A stretch of DNA of 64,000 nucleotides, taken from NCBI GenBank assembly GCA_900771005.1, contig CAAGMI010000241.1, positions 1 through 64,000 of the forward strand. Direction: 5' to 3'. The translations under genes and the position numbers were made by a program. Origin of the DNA: Rikenellaceae bacterium (GTDB lineage: Bacteria > Bacteroidota > Bacteroidia > Bacteroidales > UBA932). Shown here in pieces: positions 16,758-25,026 of the stretch. Numbering within the stretch: the stretch's first letter is position 1; each line of letters opens with the position of its first letter. Under the pieces are notes generated by a model. It worked only from the letters and a program-made list of their open reading frames with translations, searched no databases and had not been told where the DNA came from.

Positions 16758-17881
16758 GCTATTTTCTTGAGATATGAGCGACGGCGCTTGTTGCGCTTCT
16801 CGTCGAAACGTTTCCACAGGTTCAGTATCGCCGCATTGTCCTCGAGATTGAGGTTCGTGTCGGCATACTTGAGTCCCGGCATCGCAAGCATCCGGGCAAG
16901 TTCGTTGGCTATGATGACGCTCACTCCCCTGTTGAGCCACTCAGGATCGACTCCTATAAGGCCGAGGTCTATCACCTCCGGTCTCCTGACAGCCTTCAGA
17001 ACCCTGATCAGGGCGAGAGGAGTCAGACGTCCGCCGGCAGTGCGCATAGCTTTTGCGATACACGGAAAGCATATTCCAAGCGCGATAACCCTGTCATGTT
17101 CATCAAGTATCACGATGGCGTGCTTTTCGTCAATGATGAGGTTGAAGTTGTCGATGAGCAGTTTCTTCATCCCGTCGGAGAACGGAACCGTGCCATAGAC
17201 CTTGTCGTAGGACCTGTCAAGTATGTCGAAGAATCCGTCCGCGTATTTTTTCAGGAAGTCCCTTCCGCTTTTCGCCTCTCCGATGTGAAGATTGTAGCGC
17301 TTCAGGACGAATGCGGCCATTTTCTTCATCTCCTCGACCGACTCCGGATCCTTGGGATAACGTATCTGGCTCTCAGTCCAGTCCACCTCCTTGGCATATC
17401 CGAGACGCTCGATGAACTTTCCGTAATACTCGTAATTGTAGGCCTCCTCGAAGGTTGACATCTGGTCGAAACCTTCTATCAGGAGTCCTTCACGTTCAAG
17501 GTCGGAGAAACCCAGCGGGCCCACGACTTCTTCCATCCCCTTCGACTTCGCCCAGGACTCCACTGCCTCGAAAAGGGCCTTCGCCACTTCAAAGTCCTCT
17601 ACGACGTCGAATCTGGTGAAACGCACGCGTTTCTGCCCCCACTTGTCGTTGGACGAATGCTGGAGTATGCCGCTGATGCGTCCCGCCATCACTCCGTCCC
17701 TGTATGCGTTGAAATAGATGTCTTCGCAGGTGTCGTGATACACGTAATCCTTACGGAATATCTTCCTCTCATCCAGATAGAGAGGCGGTACGTAGTATGG
17801 ATTGCCTTTGTAAAGTTTGTTCGGGAATTCGAGGAATTCCTTCTTCTGGGCACGTGTGCCGACTTCCCTGACTTCTATCAT
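16754..17881 (-). CDS. GNAT-like acyltransferase of unknown substrate
   Basis: This 375-residue soluble protein has conserved-looking blocks NPYYVPPLYLDERK near the N-terminus and EEVVGPLGFSDLEREG in the middle. The overall pattern resembles large GNAT-fold acyltransferases, but I cannot name a family or a substrate with confidence. The ATG at 17881 is preferred over an in-frame upstream start at 17911. It overlaps plsX by 4 bp and starts 1 bp after the fakB stop, so it is co-translated with acyl-phosphate enzymes. It might use acyl-ACP, acyl-phosphate or acyl-CoA. Confidence 0.6.
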   Translation of the reverse strand: MIEVREVGTRAQKKEFLEFPNKLYKGNPYYVPPLYLDERKIFRKDYVYHDTCEDIYFNAYRDGVMAGRISGILQHSSNDKWGQKRVRFTRFDVVEDFEVAKALFEAVESWAKSKGMEEVVGPLGFSDLEREGLLIEGFDQMSTFEEAYNYEYYGKFIERLGYAKEVDWTESQIRYPKDPESVEEMKKMAAFVLKRYNLHIGEAKSGRDFLKKYADGFFDILDRSYDKVYGTVPFSDGMKKLLIDNFNLIIDEKHAIVILDEHDRVIALGICFPCIAKAMRTAGGRLTPLALIRVLKAVRRPEVIDLGLIGVDPEWLNRGVSVIIANELARMLAMPGLKYADTNLNLEDNAAILNLWKRFDEKRNKRRRSYLKKIA

Positions 17882-17882
17882 C

Positions 17883-18752
17883 TTATCTGTGTATTGAGTG
17901 GAACGCCACACCTACGCCGTTAGGTCCGCAATGACTTCCTGCCGTAGGGTTCGTCACAACATATTCAACCTTGAGATCGTCTCCGAACTTTTCCTTCAGC
18001 ATAGCCTCCATCTCGTGAGCGAGATCCTCCGCATCGGTGTGACCTATGATGAAGCGATGGTTCTTGATATCGTCTCCGAATTCCTCAACGTAATTGAGCA
18101 GGCTCTGCATGGCTTTCATACGGCCCTTTTCCTTGCCTATGCTCTCCATGACACCCTCAGTGCTCATATGGATTATCGGACGTATGCCGATAAGCCCTCC
18201 CATAGTGGCGGCAATGCCGCTCACGCGTCCGCTGCGACGGAAGAACTTCAGGTCATCGGCGAAGAAATACTGGCTGTAGTGGTCTATTTCAGTTTTGGAC
18301 CATTCTTCAATCTGCTCAGGAGTCTTTCCAGCCTTGAGCAGGTCGCCGATCTCCCTTACTATAAGGTAGCTTACTATGGTGATGCCCTTGGTGTCGATAT
18401 CTATGAACTTCCTTTCCGGATATTTCTCCTTGAGCTTAGCCAAAGCGTTGCGCATATTGTCGAAGGTCATAGTCATGGCTGCGGAGAAATGCACGTAGAG
18501 GATATCGTTGCCTGCGGCGAATTCCGGTTCGAAATACCTGATATATTCGCTTTCGCTTATGGCGCTTGTAGTCGGAAGCGCACCTTCCCTCAATGTGTCA
18601 TAGAATGCGTGGTAGTCATACTTGTCGAAATCCACGTATGGATAGACTGTCTTGGCGTCAACGCTGTACGGCATACTGATAAGCTTGTATCCGTATTCCT
18701 TGGCCACATCCGGCTGGATGTCGGTGTCGGTATCTGTAAAATAGGTCCACAT
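17883..18752 (-). CDS. DegV-family fatty acid-binding protein (FakB-like)
   Basis: This 289-residue DegV-fold protein starts with WTYFTDTDTDI, the counterpart of the usual TDSTADL strand, and has the PTTSAIS segment at about 66-72 that lines the fatty acid site in FakB proteins. FakB holds a fatty acid while FakA phosphorylates its carboxyl group. An in-frame TTG at 18767 gives a longer N-terminus, but the ATG at 18752 overlaps the fakA stop and is preferred. It is directly after the fakA-like gene. Confidence 0.83.
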   Translation of the reverse strand: MWTYFTDTDTDIQPDVAKEYGYKLISMPYSVDAKTVYPYVDFDKYDYHAFYDTLREGALPTTSAISESEYIRYFEPEFAAGNDILYVHFSAAMTMTFDNMRNALAKLKEKYPERKFIDIDTKGITIVSYLIVREIGDLLKAGKTPEQIEEWSKTEIDHYSQYFFADDLKFFRRSGRVSGIAATMGGLIGIRPIIHMSTEGVMESIGKEKGRMKAMQSLLNYVEEFGDDIKNHRFIIGHTDAEDLAHEMEAMLKEKFGDDLKVEYVVTNPTAGSHCGPNGVGVAFHSIHR

Positions 18753-18753
18753 A

Positions 18754-20382
18754 TTATTCAAAAACAAAGATATAGTCGTACACTTCCTGTCCGCCCTCCG
18801 TGAAGATCACTTCGGAGCGCCTGTATTTCGATTCAAGCTCGCGCCTGAGTTCCTCCGCCTCCTGTTCGGGAGCATCAGCCCCCCTGAATGCCAGGATCAC
18901 GTCATAACTGCCTGCGTCAAGTTCTTCGCAAAGACGCAGGGAAGCCTCCTTACGGTTGACGGAGTTGCAGAGGATGTTCCCGGACACGAAACCGATATAA
19001 TCCCCCTTGCTTACGTCTCCGGTATCCCTGATGGCTCTTGAAATCATTCCCGTCACGACGGTTGAGATGACCTCGTTAGCCTGTGAGATTATCTCCGAAC
19101 TGTCCTCCTCCGAAAAGTCTATGGAGCCGAATACTGCATAACCGGCGCCTATGCTCTTGGTGTTGATCACATAGATGCGTGACTCCCTGTAGAGGGAAGC
19201 CGCCTGCTGGGCCGTAAGGATGATGTTGGAGTTGTTCGGAAAGACGAATATCCTGTCCGCATTGACTCTCTCGAAGGCTTTCAGGAAACTCTCGGCAGAA
19301 GGGTTCATCGTCTGCCCCCCTTCTATGACATAGTCAGCCCCCATATCCCTAAAGGTCTTTATCACGCCTTCGCCGGATGCCACCACGACTGTCGCCGTAT
19401 GCTTGTGGGGGGACTTGCCGAATTTTTCGTCCATACGGTTCTCGTGATGCTGCAGGGTCATATTCTCAATCTTGAGAGTAAGGTATTCTCCCCACTGCTG
19501 GCAACGGTTGAGTATGTCGCCGGGTTTCTTTGTATGGACGTGGACCTTGATGATGCTTCCGTCCCGGAAGAATACGAGACTGTCTCCGGCACCCTCAAGA
19601 TATTCCTTGATGACGGCCTCATCGAAGGTATCGAGATTCACTTTCGATTTCTGAAGCCTCAACAGGAACTCCGTGCAGTATCCGAATTCCAGTTCACTGT
19701 CTTCGGTGAAAGCTGAGAGATCGACCTTTGCGGCTTTCTGCACATCCGTGCCGGCCGTTTCCCCGGCCACCTTTCCGTAAAGGGCGTCCTTCATCCCTTC
19801 GAAGATATACACAAGACCCGCTCCTCCGCTGTCCACCACTCCGGCTTTCTTGAGCACGTCAAGTTGGTCAGGAGTACGGTCAAGCGCTATGGACATCTCC
19901 GTGCAGAGCGCGTCGAAATAGTCTTCGAAATCATCCGCTCCACATTCATCCGCCACAGCAACGGCAGACTTGAACACTGTCAGGATAGTCCCCTCCACCG
20001 GTGTCGCCACAGCCCGGTACGATTCCTCGACGGCTGCAGCCATGGCCGATTTCCAGAGTTTGAGATCAGCAGTATCGGCTGAGCCCAGGCCTTTTGAGAG
20101 GCCTGCGAATATCCTGGACAATATGACACCGGAGTTACCCCTGGCGCCATAAAGCATTCCCGATGAAACGCTGGAAGCCACCTCGGAAAGGCCGGTTTCC
20201 TCCTTGCCGGATGCGGAATCGCTTCCGGAGCCTATGGTCATAAACATATTGTCTCCCGTATCCCCGTCGGGGATAGGGAAGACATTGAGGTCATTGACTG
20301 TCTTGCGGTTCTCTCCGAGCGTGGAAGCGCCCAGTCTGACCATGTTGAGATATTGTTTTCCTGTTAGGTTTTCCGTACTCAT
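18754..20382 (-). CDS. Fatty acid kinase FakA-like (DAK2 / YloV family)
   Basis: This 542-residue protein has an N-terminal DAK2 kinase domain with the nucleotide-binding motif PIPDGDTGDNM (about 33-43). A linker and the C-terminal DegV-related half typical of YloV/FakA follow (DYIGFVSGNI; FPNNSNI, AQQAASL). FakA transfers phosphate from ATP to fatty acids held by FakB, allowing host or environmental fatty acids to enter phospholipids. It is 10 bp downstream of guaA and overlaps fakB, and plsX is two genes further on. Confidence 0.86.
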   Translation of the reverse strand: MSTENLTGKQYLNMVRLGASTLGENRKTVNDLNVFPIPDGDTGDNMFMTIGSGSDSASGKEETGLSEVASSVSSGMLYGARGNSGVILSRIFAGLSKGLGSADTADLKLWKSAMAAAVEESYRAVATPVEGTILTVFKSAVAVADECGADDFEDYFDALCTEMSIALDRTPDQLDVLKKAGVVDSGGAGLVYIFEGMKDALYGKVAGETAGTDVQKAAKVDLSAFTEDSELEFGYCTEFLLRLQKSKVNLDTFDEAVIKEYLEGAGDSLVFFRDGSIIKVHVHTKKPGDILNRCQQWGEYLTLKIENMTLQHHENRMDEKFGKSPHKHTATVVVASGEGVIKTFRDMGADYVIEGGQTMNPSAESFLKAFERVNADRIFVFPNNSNIILTAQQAASLYRESRIYVINTKSIGAGYAVFGSIDFSEEDSSEIISQANEVISTVVTGMISRAIRDTGDVSKGDYIGFVSGNILCNSVNRKEASLRLCEELDAGSYDVILAFRGADAPEQEAEELRRELESKYRRSEVIFTEGGQEVYDYIFVFE

Positions 20383-20392
20383 TGCAAAAGGC

Positions 20393-21352
20393 CTACTCCC
20401 ACTCGATAGTTGAAGGCGGTTTAGGGGAAATGTCATAAACTACCCTGTTCACGCCGTCCACCTGACTGATGATCGCCGTGGCGACCTTCTGCAGGAATTC
20501 GAATGGAAGATTTATCACTTCCGCCGTCACTGCATCCACGGAATTGACCGCGCGCAGGGCGACAACGTTTTCGTATGTTCTTGCTCCATCCTTCACTCCG
20601 GTGCTTCTTACAGGAAGAAGGACTACAGCTGCCTGCCAGATCTTGTCATAAAGACCTTCCTCACGCAGCATGTTGATGAAAACAGCGTCAGCTTCCTGGA
20701 GGATGTGCACTCTTTCAGGAGTCAGTTCCTCGAGACAGCGCACGCCGAGACCCGGGCCCGGGAAAGGATGACGTCCGAGGAAATGCTGGTCGAGACCGAG
20801 CTCTGCGCCCACCTCCCTGACCTCATATTTGTAGAGGTACTTCAAAGGCTCCACGAGGCCGAAATGAAGGTCTTCCGGAAGTCCGCCCACGTTGTGGTGG
20901 CTCTTGATGGTGCCCTTGTCCGAATGTGACTCGGCAATATCAGGCCAGATAGTACCCTGAGCAAGCCATTTCGCATCCTTTACCTTGCGGGCCTCGTCAG
21001 CGAAAACGTCGATGAACGTCTTTCCTATGGCTTTTCTCTTGAGCTCCGGATCGGTAATGCCCTTGCAGGCTGCAAAGAATCTGTCAGCCGCACGGATTCC
21101 CTTTACGTTAAGTCCCATACCCTCGTAATGAGCGAGGACATCTTCAAACTCGTTCTTTCTGAGCAGACCGTGATCCACGAATATACATACGAGATTGTGT
21201 CCGATGGCACGGTCGATAAGGAGGGCAGTGACCGTGGAGTCAACTCCTCCTGAAAGTCCGAGTACAACGGTATCGTTTCCGACCTGTTCCTTGATTTCCC
21301 TGATGGCGTCCTGTACGAACTGTCCGGGATTCAATTTCTCTCCGTTATACAT
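20393..21352 (-). CDS. guaA: GMP synthase ATP-pyrophosphatase subunit, lacking the glutaminase domain
   Basis: This 319-residue protein makes GMP from XMP using ATP and ammonia. It begins directly with the ATP-PPase domain: the PP-loop SGGVDST is at about residues 35-41. The C-terminal dimerisation domain is complete, ending in YDISPKPPSTIEWE. Usual bacterial GuaA is about 510-525 residues with an N-terminal class I glutamine amidotransferase domain; that domain is absent here and the upstream neighbour is guaB. A separate GATase subunit, as in archaea, could lie elsewhere, or the enzyme uses free ammonia. Confidence 0.9.
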   Translation of the reverse strand: MYNGEKLNPGQFVQDAIREIKEQVGNDTVVLGLSGGVDSTVTALLIDRAIGHNLVCIFVDHGLLRKNEFEDVLAHYEGMGLNVKGIRAADRFFAACKGITDPELKRKAIGKTFIDVFADEARKVKDAKWLAQGTIWPDIAESHSDKGTIKSHHNVGGLPEDLHFGLVEPLKYLYKYEVREVGAELGLDQHFLGRHPFPGPGLGVRCLEELTPERVHILQEADAVFINMLREEGLYDKIWQAAVVLLPVRSTGVKDGARTYENVVALRAVNSVDAVTAEVINLPFEFLQKVATAIISQVDGVNRVVYDISPKPPSTIEWE

Positions 21353-21370
21353 ATATGTTTCTGTTTTGTA

Positions 21371-22513
21371 TTATTCTCCCTTTGAATAGTTTGGCGTAGC
21401 CTTGGTGATGGTCACGTCGTGAGGATGGCTCTCTGCCATTCCGCTTGCGGTGACCCTGGTGAATTTCGCAGTCTGAAGTTCGGCGATATTGTGAGCTCCG
21501 CAATACCCCATTCCGGAGCGGAGTCCGCCGATGAGCTGATAGACAGTGGACTCAAGGGTGCCTTTGTAAGGAACGCGTCCCACAATCCCTTCGGGAACGA
21601 GTTTCTTTGTCTCTACGTTTGCCTGGAAATACCGGTCCTTGGACCCTGCAGCCATAGCATCAAGCGATCCCATACCGCGATAGCTCTTGAACTTGCGTCC
21701 GCATTCCTCCGTCATTTCACCCGGAGCCTCCTCCGTACCCGCGAAAATCGATCCGCACATGACGCAGTCCCCACCGGCCGCAAGAGCCTTGACCACGTCT
21801 CCGCTATACCTCAGACCGCCGTCGGCAATGACGGGAACTCCGTATGCGTGAGCCTGTTTGGCACATTCGAAGATGGCTGTAAGCTGAGGCACTCCTACGC
21901 CCGCGACGATACGGGTCGTACAGATGGAGCCAGGGCCGATTCCCACCTTGATGCCGTCAGCACCGGCCTCCGCAAGATCTTTGGCTGCAGCCGCCGTGGC
22001 TATGTTTCCCACAACCACCTCGAGCGCCGGGAAAGCCGCCTTTATATCCTTGAGCTTTGCCAGAACATTCCTGCTGTGACCGTGAGCGCAGTCGAGCACG
22101 ACAGCGTCAACTCCTTCCTTCACCAGAGCGGTGACCCTGTCCAGTGCGTCATCCGTGATACCGATCCCGGCTGCCACTCTGAGATGCCCCTGCGCATCCC
22201 TGCAGGCAGCCCATGATGCCTGGTCCGCAATGTCTGCAGCCTTTACCTTACGCACCTCTGCGGCCTGAGCCTCTATGGACATATTCTTGTGAATGACACC
22301 TATACCGCCCAGGGAGGCGAGAGCGATGGCCATGGCCGATTCCGTCACGGTATCCATCGCCGCTGAAACGATAGGAATGTTGAGCCGGATGTTGCGCGAG
22401 AACCTTCCGCTGAGGTCAACTTCCCTCGGGAGCACTTCCGAGTAAGACGGAATCAGAAGAACATCATCGAAAGTAAGGCCCTCAATAGCTATCCGTTCAT
22501 CAATGAATGACAT
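21371..22513 (-). CDS. guaB: IMP dehydrogenase without CBS domains
   Basis: This 380-residue enzyme oxidises IMP to XMP with NAD. The catalytic barrel is complete: the N-terminal block TFDDVLLIP and the active-site loop GPGSICTTRIV (Cys nucleophile) are present, and the flap region GYCGA is near the end. Typical bacterial IMPDH is about 490 residues, with two CBS domains inserted after HKNMS...; here only about 25 residues (from VRKVKAADIAD to GHLRVAA) bridge that point. The enzyme therefore probably lacks the purine-nucleotide regulation given by CBS domains. It is the first gene of the operon. Confidence 0.93.
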   Translation of the reverse strand: MSFIDERIAIEGLTFDDVLLIPSYSEVLPREVDLSGRFSRNIRLNIPIVSAAMDTVTESAMAIALASLGGIGVIHKNMSIEAQAAEVRKVKAADIADQASWAACRDAQGHLRVAAGIGITDDALDRVTALVKEGVDAVVLDCAHGHSRNVLAKLKDIKAAFPALEVVVGNIATAAAAKDLAEAGADGIKVGIGPGSICTTRIVAGVGVPQLTAIFECAKQAHAYGVPVIADGGLRYSGDVVKALAAGGDCVMCGSIFAGTEEAPGEMTEECGRKFKSYRGMGSLDAMAAGSKDRYFQANVETKKLVPEGIVGRVPYKGTLESTVYQLIGGLRSGMGYCGAHNIAELQTAKFTRVTASGMAESHPHDVTITKATPNYSKGE

Positions 22514-22535
22514 AATCTAGAATTTTAGCAACTTA

Positions 22536-22543
22536 CAAAGTTA
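22536..22543 (-). promoter_or_regulatory. Bacteroidetes-type -7 element of the guaB-acp operon
   Basis: On the minus strand TAACTTTG is a full match to TAnnTTTG, 22 bp before the guaB ATG. No clear TTG is seen about 19 bp upstream. The 98-bp gap between pyrB and guaB holds this element and no intrinsic terminator with a T-run for pyrB. Confidence 0.45.
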
Positions 22544-22611
22544 CTGATTTTATCTCCATCTTGAAGGATTGCGGAAGTTTTTTTCAACACTGTTTTCAAC
22601 AGAGCGCGGGA

Positions 22612-23691
22612 CTACCTGATCTTGCTGTCACAGTACACGCAACGTACCGAGCCTGTCTCCGTACGATGGAAGAGCGGCCTTACGCTTTCGTGACTGCAGA
22701 TGCACTTCGGGTTGCTGCAGTGCAGTCCCGGATCTTCGAAACGGTCATTATGCTCCGGCATTGTATGCGAAGGATCGTTCTTCCATTTAAGCAGGCTGTA
22801 AATCAGCGCCATACGGACGAACTTACCATTTCCTACCTGACGGAAATATGCCGCACGCGGATCGTCATCCACTTCCTGCCTGATCTCATTCACTCTCGGA
22901 AGAGGGTGCAGCACGCACATCTTCTCCTTTGCAAGGGACATTTTCTCCCTGTCAAGTACAAAACTGTCCTTGACGCGCTCGAACTCCTCTTCATCGAGGA
23001 ACCTTTCTTTCTGAACGCGGGTCATATAGAGGACATCCAGCTCGCCTATGACTTCCTCTATGGTCCTTACTTCCCTGTAATCCACACCCTGTCTGTCGCA
23101 TACGTCACTCTTGATGTAGTCGGGCAGTCTGAGCTCGTCCGGTGCGATAAGCACTACCCTGATGCCCTCATACCTTGAAAGAGCCTTGATGAGCGAGTGC
23201 ACCGTGCGTCCGAACTTGAGGTCGCCGCAGAAGCCTATGGTAATATTGTCTATGTGTCCTATCTCGCGTTTGATGGTCAGAAGGTCCGTCAGGGTCTGCG
23301 TAGGATGGGCGTGCGAGCCGTCCCCCGCATTGATGATAGGTATTCCGGCCGCTGTTGAAGCCACGAACGGAGCTCCTTCGAGAGGATGCCTCATAGCTAT
23401 TATGTCAACGAAATTCTCGACTACGCGGACAGTATCGGCAACGGTCTCTCCCTTGCTGACCGAAGTGTTGCGCGCATCTGAAAATCCCAGCACGTTTCCG
23501 CCGAGTTCCATCATGGCTGAGGTGAAGCTGAGCCTTGTCCTTGTACTCGGCTCGTAGAACAGTGTGGCCAGTTTGTGATATTTGAGGCTGTCGCGATATT
23601 TCTCGCGATTGGCTATGATATCTTCAGCAAGAGCCACTATTTCATCGGTTTCCCGCTTGCTGAGGTCGGTAGGATCAATCAAGTGCTTCAT
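22612..23691 (-). CDS. pyrB: Aspartate carbamoyltransferase with a PyrI-like zinc tail
   Basis: This 359-residue protein has a full catalytic chain (about 1-306) with the carbamoyl-phosphate motif STRTRLSF (about 50-57) and the HPLEGAP... and HPLPRVNEI blocks. It condenses aspartate and carbamoyl phosphate. The last 50 residues are extra. Four cysteines, C325-x4-C330-x20-C351-x2-C354, match the spacing of the zinc domain at the end of the regulatory chain PyrI, but the nucleotide-binding allosteric domain of PyrI is missing. No separate pyrI is in the operon. It is the last gene of the pyrimidine operon, 8 bp after pyrE. Confidence 0.93.
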   Translation of the reverse strand: MKHLIDPTDLSKRETDEIVALAEDIIANREKYRDSLKYHKLATLFYEPSTRTRLSFTSAMMELGGNVLGFSDARNTSVSKGETVADTVRVVENFVDIIAMRHPLEGAPFVASTAAGIPIINAGDGSHAHPTQTLTDLLTIKREIGHIDNITIGFCGDLKFGRTVHSLIKALSRYEGIRVVLIAPDELRLPDYIKSDVCDRQGVDYREVRTIEEVIGELDVLYMTRVQKERFLDEEEFERVKDSFVLDREKMSLAKEKMCVLHPLPRVNEIRQEVDDDPRAAYFRQVGNGKFVRMALIYSLLKWKNDPSHTMPEHNDRFEDPGLHCSNPKCICSHESVRPLFHRTETGSVRCVYCDSKIR

Positions 23692-23699
23692 AATAGAAT

Positions 23700-24341
23700 T
23701 TATTTTATCCAGCTTTCATCTGAAGGGTTGTCTCTGAACTTGAGTATGCGCTGCTTCCACTCAGGAGCTATGCGTCCCTGCTCCACCGCCACGTCAACGA
23801 GGGCATCCAGATTGGACAGGGAATAATTCGTCACTCCGGCTTCTGCAAGCCTGTCAAGGCCTTTTTTCATACCGTATGTGAAGATGCTCACTATTCCGAG
23901 CACTTCGGCTCCGGCTTCGCGCAGGGCTTCGACCACCTCGATCGCGCTTCCTCCCGTAGAGATGAGGTCCTCTATCACCATGACTTTCATACCCGGCTCC
24001 AGACGGCCTTCGATCCTGTTGTTGCGTCCATGGGTCTTGGCTTCCCCACGTACGTACCCCATAGGAAGCCCCAGAATGGACGCGGCTATGGCGGCGTGTG
24101 CGATGCCGGCAGTACTTGTACCCATAAGGGACTCCGCTCCCGGGAATTTCGCCTTGACCGTATCCGCTATTGCCTGCTCGACCACGACGCGTGCCGACGG
24201 TGCGGAAAGGATCAGACGGTTGTCACAATAAATAGGGCTCTTTATTCCGCTTGCCCAGGTAAAAGGTTCCTCCGGACGAAGGAACACAGCTCCGATGCTG
24301 AGGAGCTGTTCAGCGATTTTATTTTCCATATACGAATTCAT
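23700..24341 (-). CDS. pyrE: Orotate phosphoribosyltransferase
   Basis: This 213-residue type I phosphoribosyltransferase makes OMP from orotate and PRPP. The PRPP motif MVIEDLISTGGSA is at about 121-133 and the substrate block FTWASGIKSPIYCDNR is at about 23-38. An ATG four codons downstream (24329) is an equally possible start; the first ATG overlaps pyrF by 23 bp. It is translated together with pyrF upstream and pyrB downstream. Confidence 0.93.
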   Translation of the reverse strand: MNSYMENKIAEQLLSIGAVFLRPEEPFTWASGIKSPIYCDNRLILSAPSARVVVEQAIADTVKAKFPGAESLMGTSTAGIAHAAIAASILGLPMGYVRGEAKTHGRNNRIEGRLEPGMKVMVIEDLISTGGSAIEVVEALREAGAEVLGIVSIFTYGMKKGLDRLAEAGVTNYSLSNLDALVDVAVEQGRIAPEWKQRILKFRDNPSDESWIK

Positions 24342-25026
24342 CTACGCATCTGTTGTACGAAGCTACAGGATCTTCTGCAGCGGTAATCGGACGGCCTACC
24401 ACAATGTAGTCGGAACCTATTTCACGGGCTCTGGACGGAGTGGTGATACGGACCTGGTCATCGGCTGCGGCATCCGCGAAACGGATTCCCGGAGTCACGG
24501 CAAGGAAGCCGGAGCCGCATCTGCTTTTCACGATGGACGCCTCCAGCGGGGAGCAGACGACGCCGTCAAGGCCTGCCTCCTGTGCATTCGCTGCATAATG
24601 GGCTATCACTTCGGCGATAGGTTTGTCTATGAGGAGATCCTGTCTCATCCTTTCTTCCGAGGTCGACGTCAGCTGGGTCACCGCTATGAGAAGCGGGCGG
24701 GTCCCGTCCTCCCTTGTCAGACCTTCAAGCGCAGCACGCATCATCTCAACCGTGCCTGCAGCATGCACGTTGGTCATATCCACGTCAAGGGCAGAAAGCA
24801 CCTTCATAGTCTTTCTGACAGTGTTCGGAATGTCGTGCAGTTTGAGGTCCAGGAAAATCTTATGTCCCCGGGCCTTGATGTCCCTTACAATCTGAGGACC
24901 TGCAGCATAATAGAGCTCCATCCCTATCTTGACGAACGGTTTGCGCTCACAGGACGAGAATCTGTCCAGGAATGCCAGCACATCCCCGGCGCTGCTGAAG
25001 TCACAGGCTACTATAACGTCTTTCAT
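24319..25026 (-). CDS. pyrF: Orotidine 5'-phosphate decarboxylase
   Basis: This 235-residue class I decarboxylase converts OMP to UMP. The catalytic block FLDLKLHDIPNTV (about 59-71, with the D-K-x-x-D charge network) is present, and the C-terminal phosphate site is DYIVVGRPIT (about 209-218). It overlaps pyrD by 4 bp and pyrE by 23 bp, so it is made as part of the pyrimidine operon. Confidence 0.94.
   Translation of the reverse strand: MKDVIVACDFSSAGDVLAFLDRFSSCERKPFVKIGMELYYAAGPQIVRDIKARGHKIFLDLKLHDIPNTVRKTMKVLSALDVDMTNVHAAGTVEMMRAALEGLTREDGTRPLLIAVTQLTSTSEERMRQDLLIDKPIAEVIAHYAANAQEAGLDGVVCSPLEASIVKSRCGSGFLAVTPGIRFADAAADDQVRITTPSRAREIGSDYIVVGRPITAAEDPVASYNRCVDEFVYGK

Noticed and set aside
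22560..22611. Hairpin after pyrB considered as an intrinsic terminator
   Set aside because: The short CTGTT/AACAG stem is not followed by a T-run on the minus strand.
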